Origin: AV40 sp035568175
GTDB taxonomy: Bacteria > Verrucomicrobiota > Verrucomicrobiia > Chthoniobacterales > UBA10450
Length of the DNA: 64,000 bases
Assembly (NCBI GenBank): GCA_035568175.1
Contig: DATMON010000007.1
Span: forward strand, 1-64,000
Direction: 5' to 3'
The translations under genes were made by a program, and so were the position numbers. How positions within the stretch are numbered: the first letter of the stretch is position 1; each line of letters starts with the position of its first letter. Positions 42,830 through 51,100 of the stretch are shown here, piece by piece. The notes beneath the pieces were generated by a model that worked only from the letters and a program-made list of their open reading frames with translations, was not told the DNA's origin and ran no database searches.

Positions 42830-45562
42830 ATGGAGAGCGCGAGCTGGATCAAAAAGAAATCCGCCGCTTCGCTGTATCCTGCGCAAGTCGAAACCACGCT
42901 GATTCAATTGAATGGAACGTGGCCGGAAGCGGCGGGTCCGCTGCCCGACGCGATCCAAAATTTTCCATTAGGCGAGGCGGCTCTTCTTCACCTCTTCGCG
43001 GTCTCGAGCATCTGTGCGGCTCGGATCGCCAAGAATCCGGACCTTCTGGTCTGGCTCTCTCAACCGAAAATTTGCCGGCAAGGCCGCGATCACATCGAAA
43101 TGGCCAACGAACTTTATCGAATGGCCGGCACTGATGCCGCAGTAAACAACTTCCGAATCCTTCGCCGCTGGAAAAATAAGGAAATGACGCGAATCGCGTT
43201 GCGTGAGCTCGCGAATGCCGCAGCCCTCGAAGAAACGACCGCAGAGTTGTCCCAACTCGCTGAAATTTGCGTGCGCGAAGTCTTTGCCCACTGGAATTCA
43301 AAATTCCGTGAATCGTTGGGATCGCCTACGGCCGATTTTGCCATCCTCGCCCTCGGGAAACTGGGCGGCCGCGAGCTCAATCACAGTTCCGATGTCGATC
43401 TTATCTTTCTTTACAGCGAAGAAGGCGAGCTCTCGCCGCGCCTTTCACATCACCAATGGTTTAACCGGTTGGCCGAAAAAATTCTGGAAACGTTTTCCAC
43501 GCGGGATCCGGAAGGCGCGCTGTTTCGGATCGATCTTCGCTTGCGTCCTGAAGGCTCGGCTGGTCCGCTCGCCCGCTCACTTGAAAGCATGGAGAATTAT
43601 TACGCCGGCTTTGGCGAAACGTGGGAGCGGATTGCGTTGATCAAAGCGCGGGGAATCGCCGGAAGTCGTGAGCTGATCTACGAATTCTTGCGTCAACATC
43701 AGCCTTTCATCTATCCGCGTAGCCCGACACCGGATTTGCTCGACGAGATTGCCAATATCAAACGACGCATAGAACGCGACTCACTCGGCAAAGATAAACT
43801 GGACCGAGACGTCAAGCTTGGACGCGGCGGAATTCGCGAAATCGAGTTTGTTGTCCAAACGCTTCAGTTCATCCATGGCGGCCGCCACGCGTTTCTGCAG
43901 GAACCAGGCACACTGAATGCATTGCGCGCGCTGGCACGACTCGAACTCATCCCGCGTGCCGAAGTTGTCGATCTTGATCGAGCCTATCGTTTCCTCCGCC
44001 AGGTCGAACACAGGTTGCAGATTGAAGCAGAACAACAAACTCACACCGTTCCGCGGGACCCGCTGCCTCTCAAAAGACTCGCGCGTAGTCTCGGCTTTGA
44101 TTCCGGCAACGAATTCACCGCAGCCCTCAAGAAGACAATCCAGAATGTTCGATCGATTTTCGATCGGATCATTTTATCAGCCCCAGCGGAATGCGCGCTG
44201 CCGGACCTGGAATTATTCAAAGACCAAAAATCAGCCGCCCGATCGCTGGCCGATTTGTTGAAACCGACGTCGGCGTCTCATGTGGCACCGCGAACCAAAC
44301 AGATTTTTAGGAAGCTCCGGCCGATTTTGCTCGCCCAAATGGCTAAGGCGGCAGATCCGGACGCCGTTTTGAACCAATTCGTCCGGTTTGTCGAAGCTTA
44401 TGGCCTGCGCGGCTTGCTTTTTGAATTACTGGCCACTAATCCGACTTTGCTCGAATTGATGATCAAAACTCTCGATGCCAGCCGATTCGCCGGCGACTTA
44501 CTGATTCGCCGGCCGCAATTGGTCGAGGAGATCACGCGCGACAAAAATTTTAATCAACCGCGATCAATCGCCGAACATTGTGCTCGGCTGGAATCGTTCG
44601 GAAGCAGCGCGGCGAATCTCGATCCGATTCGGGCATATCGGCAAAGACAACTCCTCCGGATCATTATGCGCGACGTGCTTGGAGTCGCAACGGCGTCGGT
44701 CATTTTCGCGGAGTTGTCCGACCTCGCCGAATCATGTCTCACCTTTGCGAACAAGCTGTTAGGCGGGGAAAATGTGACGATTATTGCGCTCGGCAAATTT
44801 GGCGGCGGTGAATTGAGTTACGGCGCCGATCTCGATTTACTGTTTATTGGTGACGACACCCGCAGCGCGCAAAATTTGGTGACGGCCACGATGCAGCCCA
44901 GCGCCGAAGGCATGATCGCCTCGCTCGACACCCGACTTCGCCCTGATGGGGAGAAAGGACCCTTGGTTGCGCCGCTGGCGGCATACGAATCGTACTACCG
45001 CGAGCGCGCGCAACTTTGGGAAATCCACGCGTTAACGCGAGCGCGCCCAATCAGCGGGCCGTGGCAAGACGCGTATCTCGACATCGTGCAACGGATTTGG
45101 CGCGAGGTCGGCAAGCAATCCGATCTCTTTGCCAAGATCGACAATATGCTGGAGCGAATTCGGTGCGAGCGCGGCAGCGGCTCCGATTTTCTCGATTTCA
45201 AGACCGGTAGCGGCGGGATGATTGAAGCCGAGTTTCTCGTGCAAGCGTTGCAAATGCGTTCGGGCGTGTGGGAGCCGAATTGGCAACGCGCTTTGATGGC
45301 TTTGCGGGAAAATAGAATCGTCTCAGATCGTGATGCGAGCGACGCAACTCAAAGCTACGAGTTGCTGCGCCGCACTGAAACGGCATTACGGCGATTCGAG
45401 AACAAGAATGTTTCGACGTTGCCAGCAGGGCCGGAAGAACAAAAAAAGACGGCAAAGCGACTCGGCTACGAGGATCTCGATCTATTCGCGAAGGATTACG
45501 GCGCCGCCCGGGAAACAATTCACGCGCTTTACGAGCGACACATCAAAGCGCGCCTGAATTAA
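42830..45562 (+). CDS. glnE: Glutamine synthetase adenylyltransferase/deadenylase
   Basis: A bifunctional regulator of glutamine synthetase, about 910 residues, slightly shorter than E. coli GlnE. Two nucleotidyltransferase domains are visible: GKLGGRELNHSSDVDLIF (about residues 180-197) in the deadenylase half, and GKFGGGELSYGADLDLLF (about 660-677) in the adenylylating half. Each keeps its D-x-D pair, though the second has Ala where Ser is usual. Helical linkers (RLRPEGSAGPLARS, RLRPDGEKGPLVAP) follow each. ATG 42830 is preceded by an in-frame GTG at 42827. Confidence 0.93.
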   Translation: MESASWIKKKSAASLYPAQVETTLIQLNGTWPEAAGPLPDAIQNFPLGEAALLHLFAVSSICAARIAKNPDLLVWLSQPKICRQGRDHIEMANELYRMAGTDAAVNNFRILRRWKNKEMTRIALRELANAAALEETTAELSQLAEICVREVFAHWNSKFRESLGSPTADFAILALGKLGGRELNHSSDVDLIFLYSEEGELSPRLSHHQWFNRLAEKILETFSTRDPEGALFRIDLRLRPEGSAGPLARSLESMENYYAGFGETWERIALIKARGIAGSRELIYEFLRQHQPFIYPRSPTPDLLDEIANIKRRIERDSLGKDKLDRDVKLGRGGIREIEFVVQTLQFIHGGRHAFLQEPGTLNALRALARLELIPRAEVVDLDRAYRFLRQVEHRLQIEAEQQTHTVPRDPLPLKRLARSLGFDSGNEFTAALKKTIQNVRSIFDRIILSAPAECALPDLELFKDQKSAARSLADLLKPTSASHVAPRTKQIFRKLRPILLAQMAKAADPDAVLNQFVRFVEAYGLRGLLFELLATNPTLLELMIKTLDASRFAGDLLIRRPQLVEEITRDKNFNQPRSIAEHCARLESFGSSAANLDPIRAYRQRQLLRIIMRDVLGVATASVIFAELSDLAESCLTFANKLLGGENVTIIALGKFGGGELSYGADLDLLFIGDDTRSAQNLVTATMQPSAEGMIASLDTRLRPDGEKGPLVAPLAAYESYYRERAQLWEIHALTRARPISGPWQDAYLDIVQRIWREVGKQSDLFAKIDNMLERIRCERGSGSDFLDFKTGSGGMIEAEFLVQALQMRSGVWEPNWQRALMALRENRIVSDRDASDATQSYELLRRTETALRRFENKNVSTLPAGPEEQKKTAKRLGYEDLDLFAKDYGAARETIHALYERHIKARLN

Positions 45563-46110
45563 CCGCCAGTAATTAACTTCGCGAGCTCGTGCAACATCAG
45601 GAACGTACCAAGAAAACCGCCGAGAATTACCAGGACAACCAGCCCGAGAATCACGCTAACGAAAATCTTGTCGCCTTTGGTGGAGCGGCCCGGAGTCTCG
45701 ATATGTCCGCGAATCATTTCATAGTTGCGCGTGTTGGCTTGAAACCAGAACGCGAATGCGGAACCGGCGACTGGAATTAAACCGACGACTTCGTTGATCA
45801 AGACGTTGAGCGCCATCCGGCCGAGAACAATCTTCGGAATTCCCCGCCGAATCCCGTAAACGATAACAGAGACGGAAACCACGCCCGCTGCGATATCGCC
45901 GAAGCCCGGCACAAGATCGACAATCGGGTTCAAGCCGAGCCGTTTTTTGAGGCCCGGGATCCGGATCAATCGATCCATCACCAGCGAAACGAGTCTAAAG
46001 ACCGATTCAACCGAACCGCGCGGTTGAGACCCAGTTTCCGGAGGGAGAACCTCCCAATCGACTTCCTTGGCCGACGGCTTGAGAAGGCTTTTCGGTAATG
46101 GCAGCGGCAC
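45559..46110 (-). CDS. DUF4112 membrane protein
   Basis: A 183-residue protein with PGFGDIAAGVVSVSVIVYG and IPVAGSAFAFWFQANTRN, the conserved blocks of DUF4112, and two to three hydrophobic segments including a C-terminal one. The function is unknown. It converges with glnE, overlapping it by 4 bp, and lies 34 bp downstream of rho in the same direction. Confidence 0.78.
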   Translation of the reverse strand: MPLPLPKSLLKPSAKEVDWEVLPPETGSQPRGSVESVFRLVSLVMDRLIRIPGLKKRLGLNPIVDLVPGFGDIAAGVVSVSVIVYGIRRGIPKIVLGRMALNVLINEVVGLIPVAGSAFAFWFQANTRNYEMIRGHIETPGRSTKGDKIFVSVILGLVVLVILGGFLGTFLMLHELAKLITGG

Positions 46111-46144
46111 GCGCGCGAGAGCGGTCCCAGACCGCGGCTATAGT

Positions 46145-47491
46145 TTAACCTGGAATTTCTTTCAGCATTTGCGTGTTGGTCGGGAATTTCTTCACGAACA
46201 TGAGCAAACGCTGAATCGCTTCCTCCGGCTTGTGACCGGCAAGACCGCGACGGATCAAATTGATCTTCTCCAGCTCCCACGCTTGAAGCAGCAGTTCCTC
46301 GCGGCGGGTGCCGGAAAGAAAGATGTCGATCGCCGGATAAATGCGCTGATCGCTAATTTTGCGATCGAGCACCATCTCCATGTTGCCGGTGCCTTTAAAC
46401 TCCTGAAAGATGAGCTCATCCATCCGGCTGCCGGTTTCGATCAGTGCCGTGGCGACGATCGTGAGTGAGCCGGCCTCTTCCGTATTGCGCGCAGCGGCGA
46501 AGATTTTTCGCGGAATCTCCATCGCGCGGGCATCGATACCGCCGCTCATCGTCCGACCGCCGCCGGACATGGCATTATTAAAAGCGCGGGCGGTTCGCGT
46601 GATTGAATCGAGCAGAATGAAAACGTGCTGACCCGCCTCGACCAGGCGTTTCGCACGCTCGATCGCAAGCTGGGCAATGCGGGTGTGACTTTTGATGTCG
46701 CTGTCGTTCGAACTGGCGATGATCTCCGCTTTCGGATGCGATCGTTTGAAATCCGTGACTTCTTCCGGGCGCTCATCGACCAGAAGAATAATCAGCTTCA
46801 TCTCCGTATGATTTTTTGTGACCGCGTCGGCGATGTGATGAAGCAACGTCGTTTTGCCAGTGCGCGGTGGCGCGACAATCAAACCGCGCTGGCCCATGCC
46901 GAGCGGCGTCATCAAGTCCATGATGCGCGTGGTATAGCGATCCGGAACAGTCTCGAGTTTGATCCGTTTGTTGGGATTGATCGTCGTCAGTTCTTCGAAA
47001 GGACGCAGACCCTGATATTTCGTGGGGTCCTCGCCGTTGACGGTGAGTAGTTTTATCAGTTGTGGGCCGCGACTGCCGCGACGCGTTTCACCATAAATCC
47101 ACATGCCATCGCGCAGGGCGAAGCGGCGCACGATTTCCGGAGTAACGAAAATATCCTGCGGGGTCTGAATAAAATTGCGTTTCGGGTCACGGAGAAAACC
47201 GAAGCCTTTGCCGGAGATCTCGATGATGCCTTCGCCGAATTCAGGCTCGCGCTCGACTTGTTCGCCTGATTCAGGCGCGCCTTCCAATGTTTCGGTGGTA
47301 ACGGGATCGCCGCTTGCCGTGCCCGGCGCGTCGTTCCGGGATTCGTTATAAGGCTCGTTAAAATTGTCGTTCCCGCCGCGGTTGTAGTAACGCCGGCGAC
47401 CATAGCGGCGGCGCCCGCGAGGGCGACGCTGTTCGGGGGCTCCGGCCGATTGGGTTTCCAGCGGCGGCTGGTTCTCGTTTTCTTCGTTCAT
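46145..47491 (-). CDS. rho: Transcription termination factor Rho with Arg/Gly-rich N-terminus
   Basis: A 448-residue hexameric RNA helicase. The first 80 residues form a basic disordered tail (RRPRGRRRYGRRRYYNRGG). Then follow the RNA-binding OB fold (GKGFGFLRDPKRNF), Walker A VAPPRTGKTTLLH (Arg-Thr replaces the usual Lys-Ala), DERPEEVTDF, and the Q/R-loops with SGGIDARAMEIPRK. Such N-terminal extensions are seen in Actinobacteria and Bacteroidetes/PVC Rho proteins and widen RNA binding. Confidence 0.95.
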   Translation of the reverse strand: MNEENENQPPLETQSAGAPEQRRPRGRRRYGRRRYYNRGGNDNFNEPYNESRNDAPGTASGDPVTTETLEGAPESGEQVEREPEFGEGIIEISGKGFGFLRDPKRNFIQTPQDIFVTPEIVRRFALRDGMWIYGETRRGSRGPQLIKLLTVNGEDPTKYQGLRPFEELTTINPNKRIKLETVPDRYTTRIMDLMTPLGMGQRGLIVAPPRTGKTTLLHHIADAVTKNHTEMKLIILLVDERPEEVTDFKRSHPKAEIIASSNDSDIKSHTRIAQLAIERAKRLVEAGQHVFILLDSITRTARAFNNAMSGGGRTMSGGIDARAMEIPRKIFAAARNTEEAGSLTIVATALIETGSRMDELIFQEFKGTGNMEMVLDRKISDQRIYPAIDIFLSGTRREELLLQAWELEKINLIRRGLAGHKPEEAIQRLLMFVKKFPTNTQMLKEIPG

Positions 47492-47561
47492 AAAATTGCA
47501 GAGGCCGATTGCTCGCCGGGGGCAAGCGCACTGCCAGGTTCAGCGAAAGGAAATTTCTTTT

Positions 47562-48317
47562 TCAAGCTGGCAACTTGGCCAGCATCTCGTCGGGAATATC
47601 TAGATTCGAGTAGACGTTCTGGACGTCATCATCTTCTTCGAGGGCGTCACACAAACGCAGCACCTGCCGGGCCACGTCCTCATTGGCAACCGGAACCGTG
47701 CTATCAGGGATGAAAGTAAACTTTTGCCCATCGGTCGTTACATTTGCTCTCTTGAGCGTCTCAGCTACAGCGTAGAGCCGATCGTGCGAAGTAATGATAA
47801 GATACTGATCTTCCTCGGTTGTCAACTCTTCAGCACCGGCCTCCAAGACAAGCTCCAGAAGGCGGTCTTCGTCGATCGAACTGCGCGGAACCGTGATCTG
47901 CCCCTTTCGATGAAACATATATGAAACACTGCCGGCGGAGCCGAGGTTGCCATTATTTTTCGTGAAAATACTGCGTACCTCCGCGGCCGTCCGATTCTTG
48001 TTGTCGGTCGCGGCCTCGACGATGATCGCGACGCCGCCAGGGCCATATCCTTCGTAGATAATTTCTTCGAAATTGGCGGCTTCGACGCCTTCTCCCGTGC
48101 CGCGTTTGATGGCGCGATCGATATTATCGTTGGGCATACTCTGGGCGCGGGCTGCCTGAATCGCGCTGCGAAGACGCGGATTTGCGTTCGGATCGCCGCC
48201 ACCTGTTTTTGCGGCGATGGTGATCTCCTTGGAGAACTTGCTGAAGATCTGCCCACGTTTCGCGTCGATTGCGCCTTTAAAACGCTTGACCTTCGACCAC
48301 TTGCTATGTCCCGCCAT
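47562..48317 (-). CDS. yebC: YebC/PmpR-family regulator
   Basis: A 251-residue protein starting MAGHSKWSKVKRFKGAID, the diagnostic N-terminus. GGDPNANPRLRSAIQAAR, MPNDNIDRAIKRGTGE and YEGYGPGGVAIIVEA follow in family order. YebC proteins act in translation of difficult motifs or as DNA-binding regulators; the sequence does not decide between these. It lies between rho and typA, all on the minus strand. Confidence 0.95.
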   Translation of the reverse strand: MAGHSKWSKVKRFKGAIDAKRGQIFSKFSKEITIAAKTGGGDPNANPRLRSAIQAARAQSMPNDNIDRAIKRGTGEGVEAANFEEIIYEGYGPGGVAIIVEAATDNKNRTAAEVRSIFTKNNGNLGSAGSVSYMFHRKGQITVPRSSIDEDRLLELVLEAGAEELTTEEDQYLIITSHDRLYAVAETLKRANVTTDGQKFTFIPDSTVPVANEDVARQVLRLCDALEEDDDVQNVYSNLDIPDEMLAKLPA

Positions 48318-48439
48318 ATCGGGTTTTTCGAATACGATTGCCTAACGAGTAAGATTCAACGAGCACGCCGCGAGACCCGCGGACGTGGAGAAATTACTAG
48401 GCAGTATTCAAGCTGCGCCCGCCTGGTTTGTCAATCCAA

Positions 48440-50251
48440 CTAAGCGGCGCGATTGGCCGCCCGCTTTCGGGCAGTGGCGTCGAGAATCTGCTTGCGGAGC
48501 CGTAACGATTTAGGCGTGGCTTCGACATACTCGTCGATGCCAATGTATTCGATCGCGCGCTCGACCGTCATACGTAACGGAGTCTCGAGCTGAATGGCTT
48601 TGCCTTCTCCCTGGCTGCGCATGTTTGTCAGGCGTTTTGCTTTGCACGGATTGACCGGCATATCTTCCGGGCGTGCGTTCTCGCCGACAATCATGCCTCC
48701 GTAGATGTCTTCCTGCGGACCGATGAAGAGACGGCCGCGGTCTTGAATGCTGTCGAGCGCATAGGCTGTGCTGATTCCGGATTCCATGGAAACGAGCACC
48801 CCGCGGCCACGACCCTCCATCTCGCCTTTGAACGCGGCATATTCACGAAAGAGATGACTCATTATGCCTTCGCCACGGGTCAAGTTGACGAGATCGGTCT
48901 CGAGCCCAATCAAGCCGCGGGTGGGAATGATTGCTTCGATCGACACGCGCGTGGCGTGATGATGTATTCCGACCACTTCTCCTTTGCGATTGGCCAAAGA
49001 CTGCATCACATCGCCCAGGTTCTCGTTAGGCAGATCGACATACAGGTTCTCCAACGGCTCAAGGAGGTTGCCCGATTCATCGCGGTGGAAGATGACTTCC
49101 GGCCGCGAGACCATCATTTCGTAGCCTTCGCGCCGCATTTGCTCGACGAGAATGGCGATTTGCATTTCGCCGCGCGCGTCTATTTGAAACGCGCCGGCCG
49201 TCTCGGTATCGCTCACTTCTAATGAAACGTTGCCGCGCGTTTCGCGAGTGAGCCTGTCCCGCAAGTGACGGGCAGTAACGAATTTCCCGTCGCGACCGGC
49301 AAATGGCGAGTCGTTCACCAAAATGCGCATCCGGATCGTGGGCGGATCGATGTCGACGAATTCAAGCGGTGGGTGCTCCTCGCTGTCAGTCAGAGTTTCG
49401 CCGATGTAAATTTCCTCGAAGCCGGCAACTCCAACGATGTTTCCGGCAAACGCTTCTTTGATCTGGATTTGCTCGAGGCCCGAGTAGGTAAAAATTGCGG
49501 TGACGATGGCGCGTTCTGGCGAATGGTCCCGGTGCAGACAGACAATCGAATCGCCAACCCCGACTCGACCGCTGACAATCCTGCCTAAGGCGATGCGGCC
49601 GAGGTAGTCGCTGTAATCAAGATTCGAAACCAGCATCTGAAAAAACGGTTCGGTCGAAATTTCCGGCGGCGGCACCGATTCAACGATCGTTTCAAACAGC
49701 GGTGTCATGTCTTCGCTCTTGTCGGACAGATCCCGCTTGGCGAAACCCTCTTTCGCGCTCGCATAAATGATCGGGAAATCGAGCTGTTCGTTAGTCGCCT
49801 TCAATTCGACAAAGAGATCGAACACAAGATCGAGAACTTCGTGCGGACGCGCGTGCTCGCGATCGATCTTGTTAATGACAACAATAGGTTTGAGATGGTT
49901 TTCGAATGCTTTACGCAAGACGAAGCGAGTCTGCGCCTGCGGTCCATCGTGAGCATCAACTACCAGCAGCACGCCATCGACCATCTTCATGATCCGTTCG
50001 ACTTCGCCGCCGAAGTCGGCGTGGCCGGGGGTGTCTACAATGTTGATGCGATAGCCGTTCCACTGAAACGCCGCGTTCTTCGCGCGGATCGTGATGCCCT
50101 TTTCTCGCTCGAGATCCATCGAGTCCATCATGCGCTCCTCGACTTTTTGATTCGCCCGAAAGGTTCCGGACTGACGCAAGAGCTGATCAACCAGGGTGGT
50201 CTTACCGTGGTCTACGTGCGCAATAATGGCGATGTTGCGGATCTTTTCCAT
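48440..50251 (-). CDS. typA: Translational GTPase TypA/BipA
   Basis: A 603-residue ribosome-associated GTPase. G1 is AHVDHGKTTL, G2 EREKGITI, G3 DTPGHADFGGEVER and G4 NKIDREHARP. EF-G-like domains III and V follow, and the C-terminal domain has SRGLIG-like PTRGLIGLE and MRSQGEGKAIQL. It functions in 50S assembly and stress growth. The 134 bp upstream contain a small hairpin (CTGCAGG at 50296, CCTGCAG at 50311) of unknown role. Confidence 0.95.
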   Translation of the reverse strand: MEKIRNIAIIAHVDHGKTTLVDQLLRQSGTFRANQKVEERMMDSMDLEREKGITIRAKNAAFQWNGYRINIVDTPGHADFGGEVERIMKMVDGVLLVVDAHDGPQAQTRFVLRKAFENHLKPIVVINKIDREHARPHEVLDLVFDLFVELKATNEQLDFPIIYASAKEGFAKRDLSDKSEDMTPLFETIVESVPPPEISTEPFFQMLVSNLDYSDYLGRIALGRIVSGRVGVGDSIVCLHRDHSPERAIVTAIFTYSGLEQIQIKEAFAGNIVGVAGFEEIYIGETLTDSEEHPPLEFVDIDPPTIRMRILVNDSPFAGRDGKFVTARHLRDRLTRETRGNVSLEVSDTETAGAFQIDARGEMQIAILVEQMRREGYEMMVSRPEVIFHRDESGNLLEPLENLYVDLPNENLGDVMQSLANRKGEVVGIHHHATRVSIEAIIPTRGLIGLETDLVNLTRGEGIMSHLFREYAAFKGEMEGRGRGVLVSMESGISTAYALDSIQDRGRLFIGPQEDIYGGMIVGENARPEDMPVNPCKAKRLTNMRSQGEGKAIQLETPLRMTVERAIEYIGIDEYVEATPKSLRLRKQILDATARKRAANRAA

Positions 50252-50385
50252 GCAGCGTGTTCCGGGGCGCGGAGGAGCGCCGAATATGCCCCCGTCTGCA
50301 GGAAAATCAACCTGCAGCGCGTCGTTTGTTAACGATCTCTTCGCCTTAAACGCACCGGCCGAGCTGGCGATTATTCAGCGCAGCT

Positions 50386-50970
50386 CTATTTGTGCGAATC
50401 GTTTTTATCTCCTGACGCTGCGGACTTGCTTTCGTCGGTTTTGGAACCGGAACCGTGTTCTTTTTGCGCGCCGACAGCTGAAATGTCGCTGACCTTATCG
50501 AGCAGGCCCGGCGCGAATGTCTTGTCGCGTGGTTCAGTCTTTGCCGGTTTTTCTGTTTCTACAGCCTTGTCTCCGGTGTCGATCACTCTTTCACGCGCCA
50601 GTTCGATTGCAGTTTGATTCGCACTCTTGGCCCCGCTTGGTCCGACGCCGAAGGTCGAGGGCGCGCTGCTATTCGTCGACGCAGTTCCGTTCGATGAGGC
50701 AACCCCGCTGGAGGAGGCAGCTCCACTGGATGAGGAAGTGTCCGTTGAGGAACCGCTTGTGCTGGAAGAGCTGCTGCCCTGCGATGCGGAACCGCCGGCA
50801 GAGGACTGGGCGCTCGCCCCCACACCGGTGTTTGTCACTTTATAGGTGCTGACCGAGCTATTGTCGGTCGGACCGAGTGCGGCGCCGCCTCCGGCTGCAG
50901 ACCCGGCTATTGCGCAAAGGCTGGAAACAAAAAGGAACGCAACTCCGAAAACCAATGATCGAGTGCTCAT
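50386..50970 (-). CDS. Secreted low-complexity Ser/Gly/Ala-rich protein
   Basis: A 194-residue protein with a signal peptide (SLVFGVAFLFVSSLCAIAGS) followed by a disordered stretch of Ser, Gly, Ala and Thr (about residues 55-110) and a charged Lys/Glu/Asp C-terminus. No domain is recognised. It may be an extracellular linker or surface-coat protein. Confidence 0.5.
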   Translation of the reverse strand: MSTRSLVFGVAFLFVSSLCAIAGSAAGGGAALGPTDNSSVSTYKVTNTGVGASAQSSAGGSASQGSSSSSTSGSSTDTSSSSGAASSSGVASSNGTASTNSSAPSTFGVGPSGAKSANQTAIELARERVIDTGDKAVETEKPAKTEPRDKTFAPGLLDKVSDISAVGAQKEHGSGSKTDESKSAASGDKNDSHK

Positions 50971-51044
50971 AGTCTTGCTAGTTTTAGTTTGCCATTAGAC
51001 TCCTGTCCGCGAGTCCGATCAAGCCTTTTTGAAGGCACGGAGGA

Positions 51045-51074
51045 AACAAAACGGGCCGGCATTTCTGCCGGCCC
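51045..51074 (-). terminator. Intrinsic terminator of the beta-propeller gene
   Basis: On the minus strand, 27 bp after the stop of the 936-residue protein gene, a perfect 9-bp GC stem (GGGCCGGCA/TGCCGGCCC, 51053-51074, loop of 4) is followed by GTTTTGTT. Stem and T-tract make it a clear rho-independent terminator. Confidence 0.8.
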
Positions 51075-51100
51075 ATTTGTGAAACAACTAATTAATTTGC

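Noticed and set aside
48306..48326. CCCG/CGGG hairpin followed by TTTTT near the yebC start
   Set aside because: A 4-bp stem in the plus sense with no plus-strand gene to terminate; likely chance.
50296..50317. CTGCAGG/CCTGCAG inverted repeat upstream of typA
   Set aside because: It has no T-run and no clear operator context; could be a weak terminator of the upstream gene, but unsupported.
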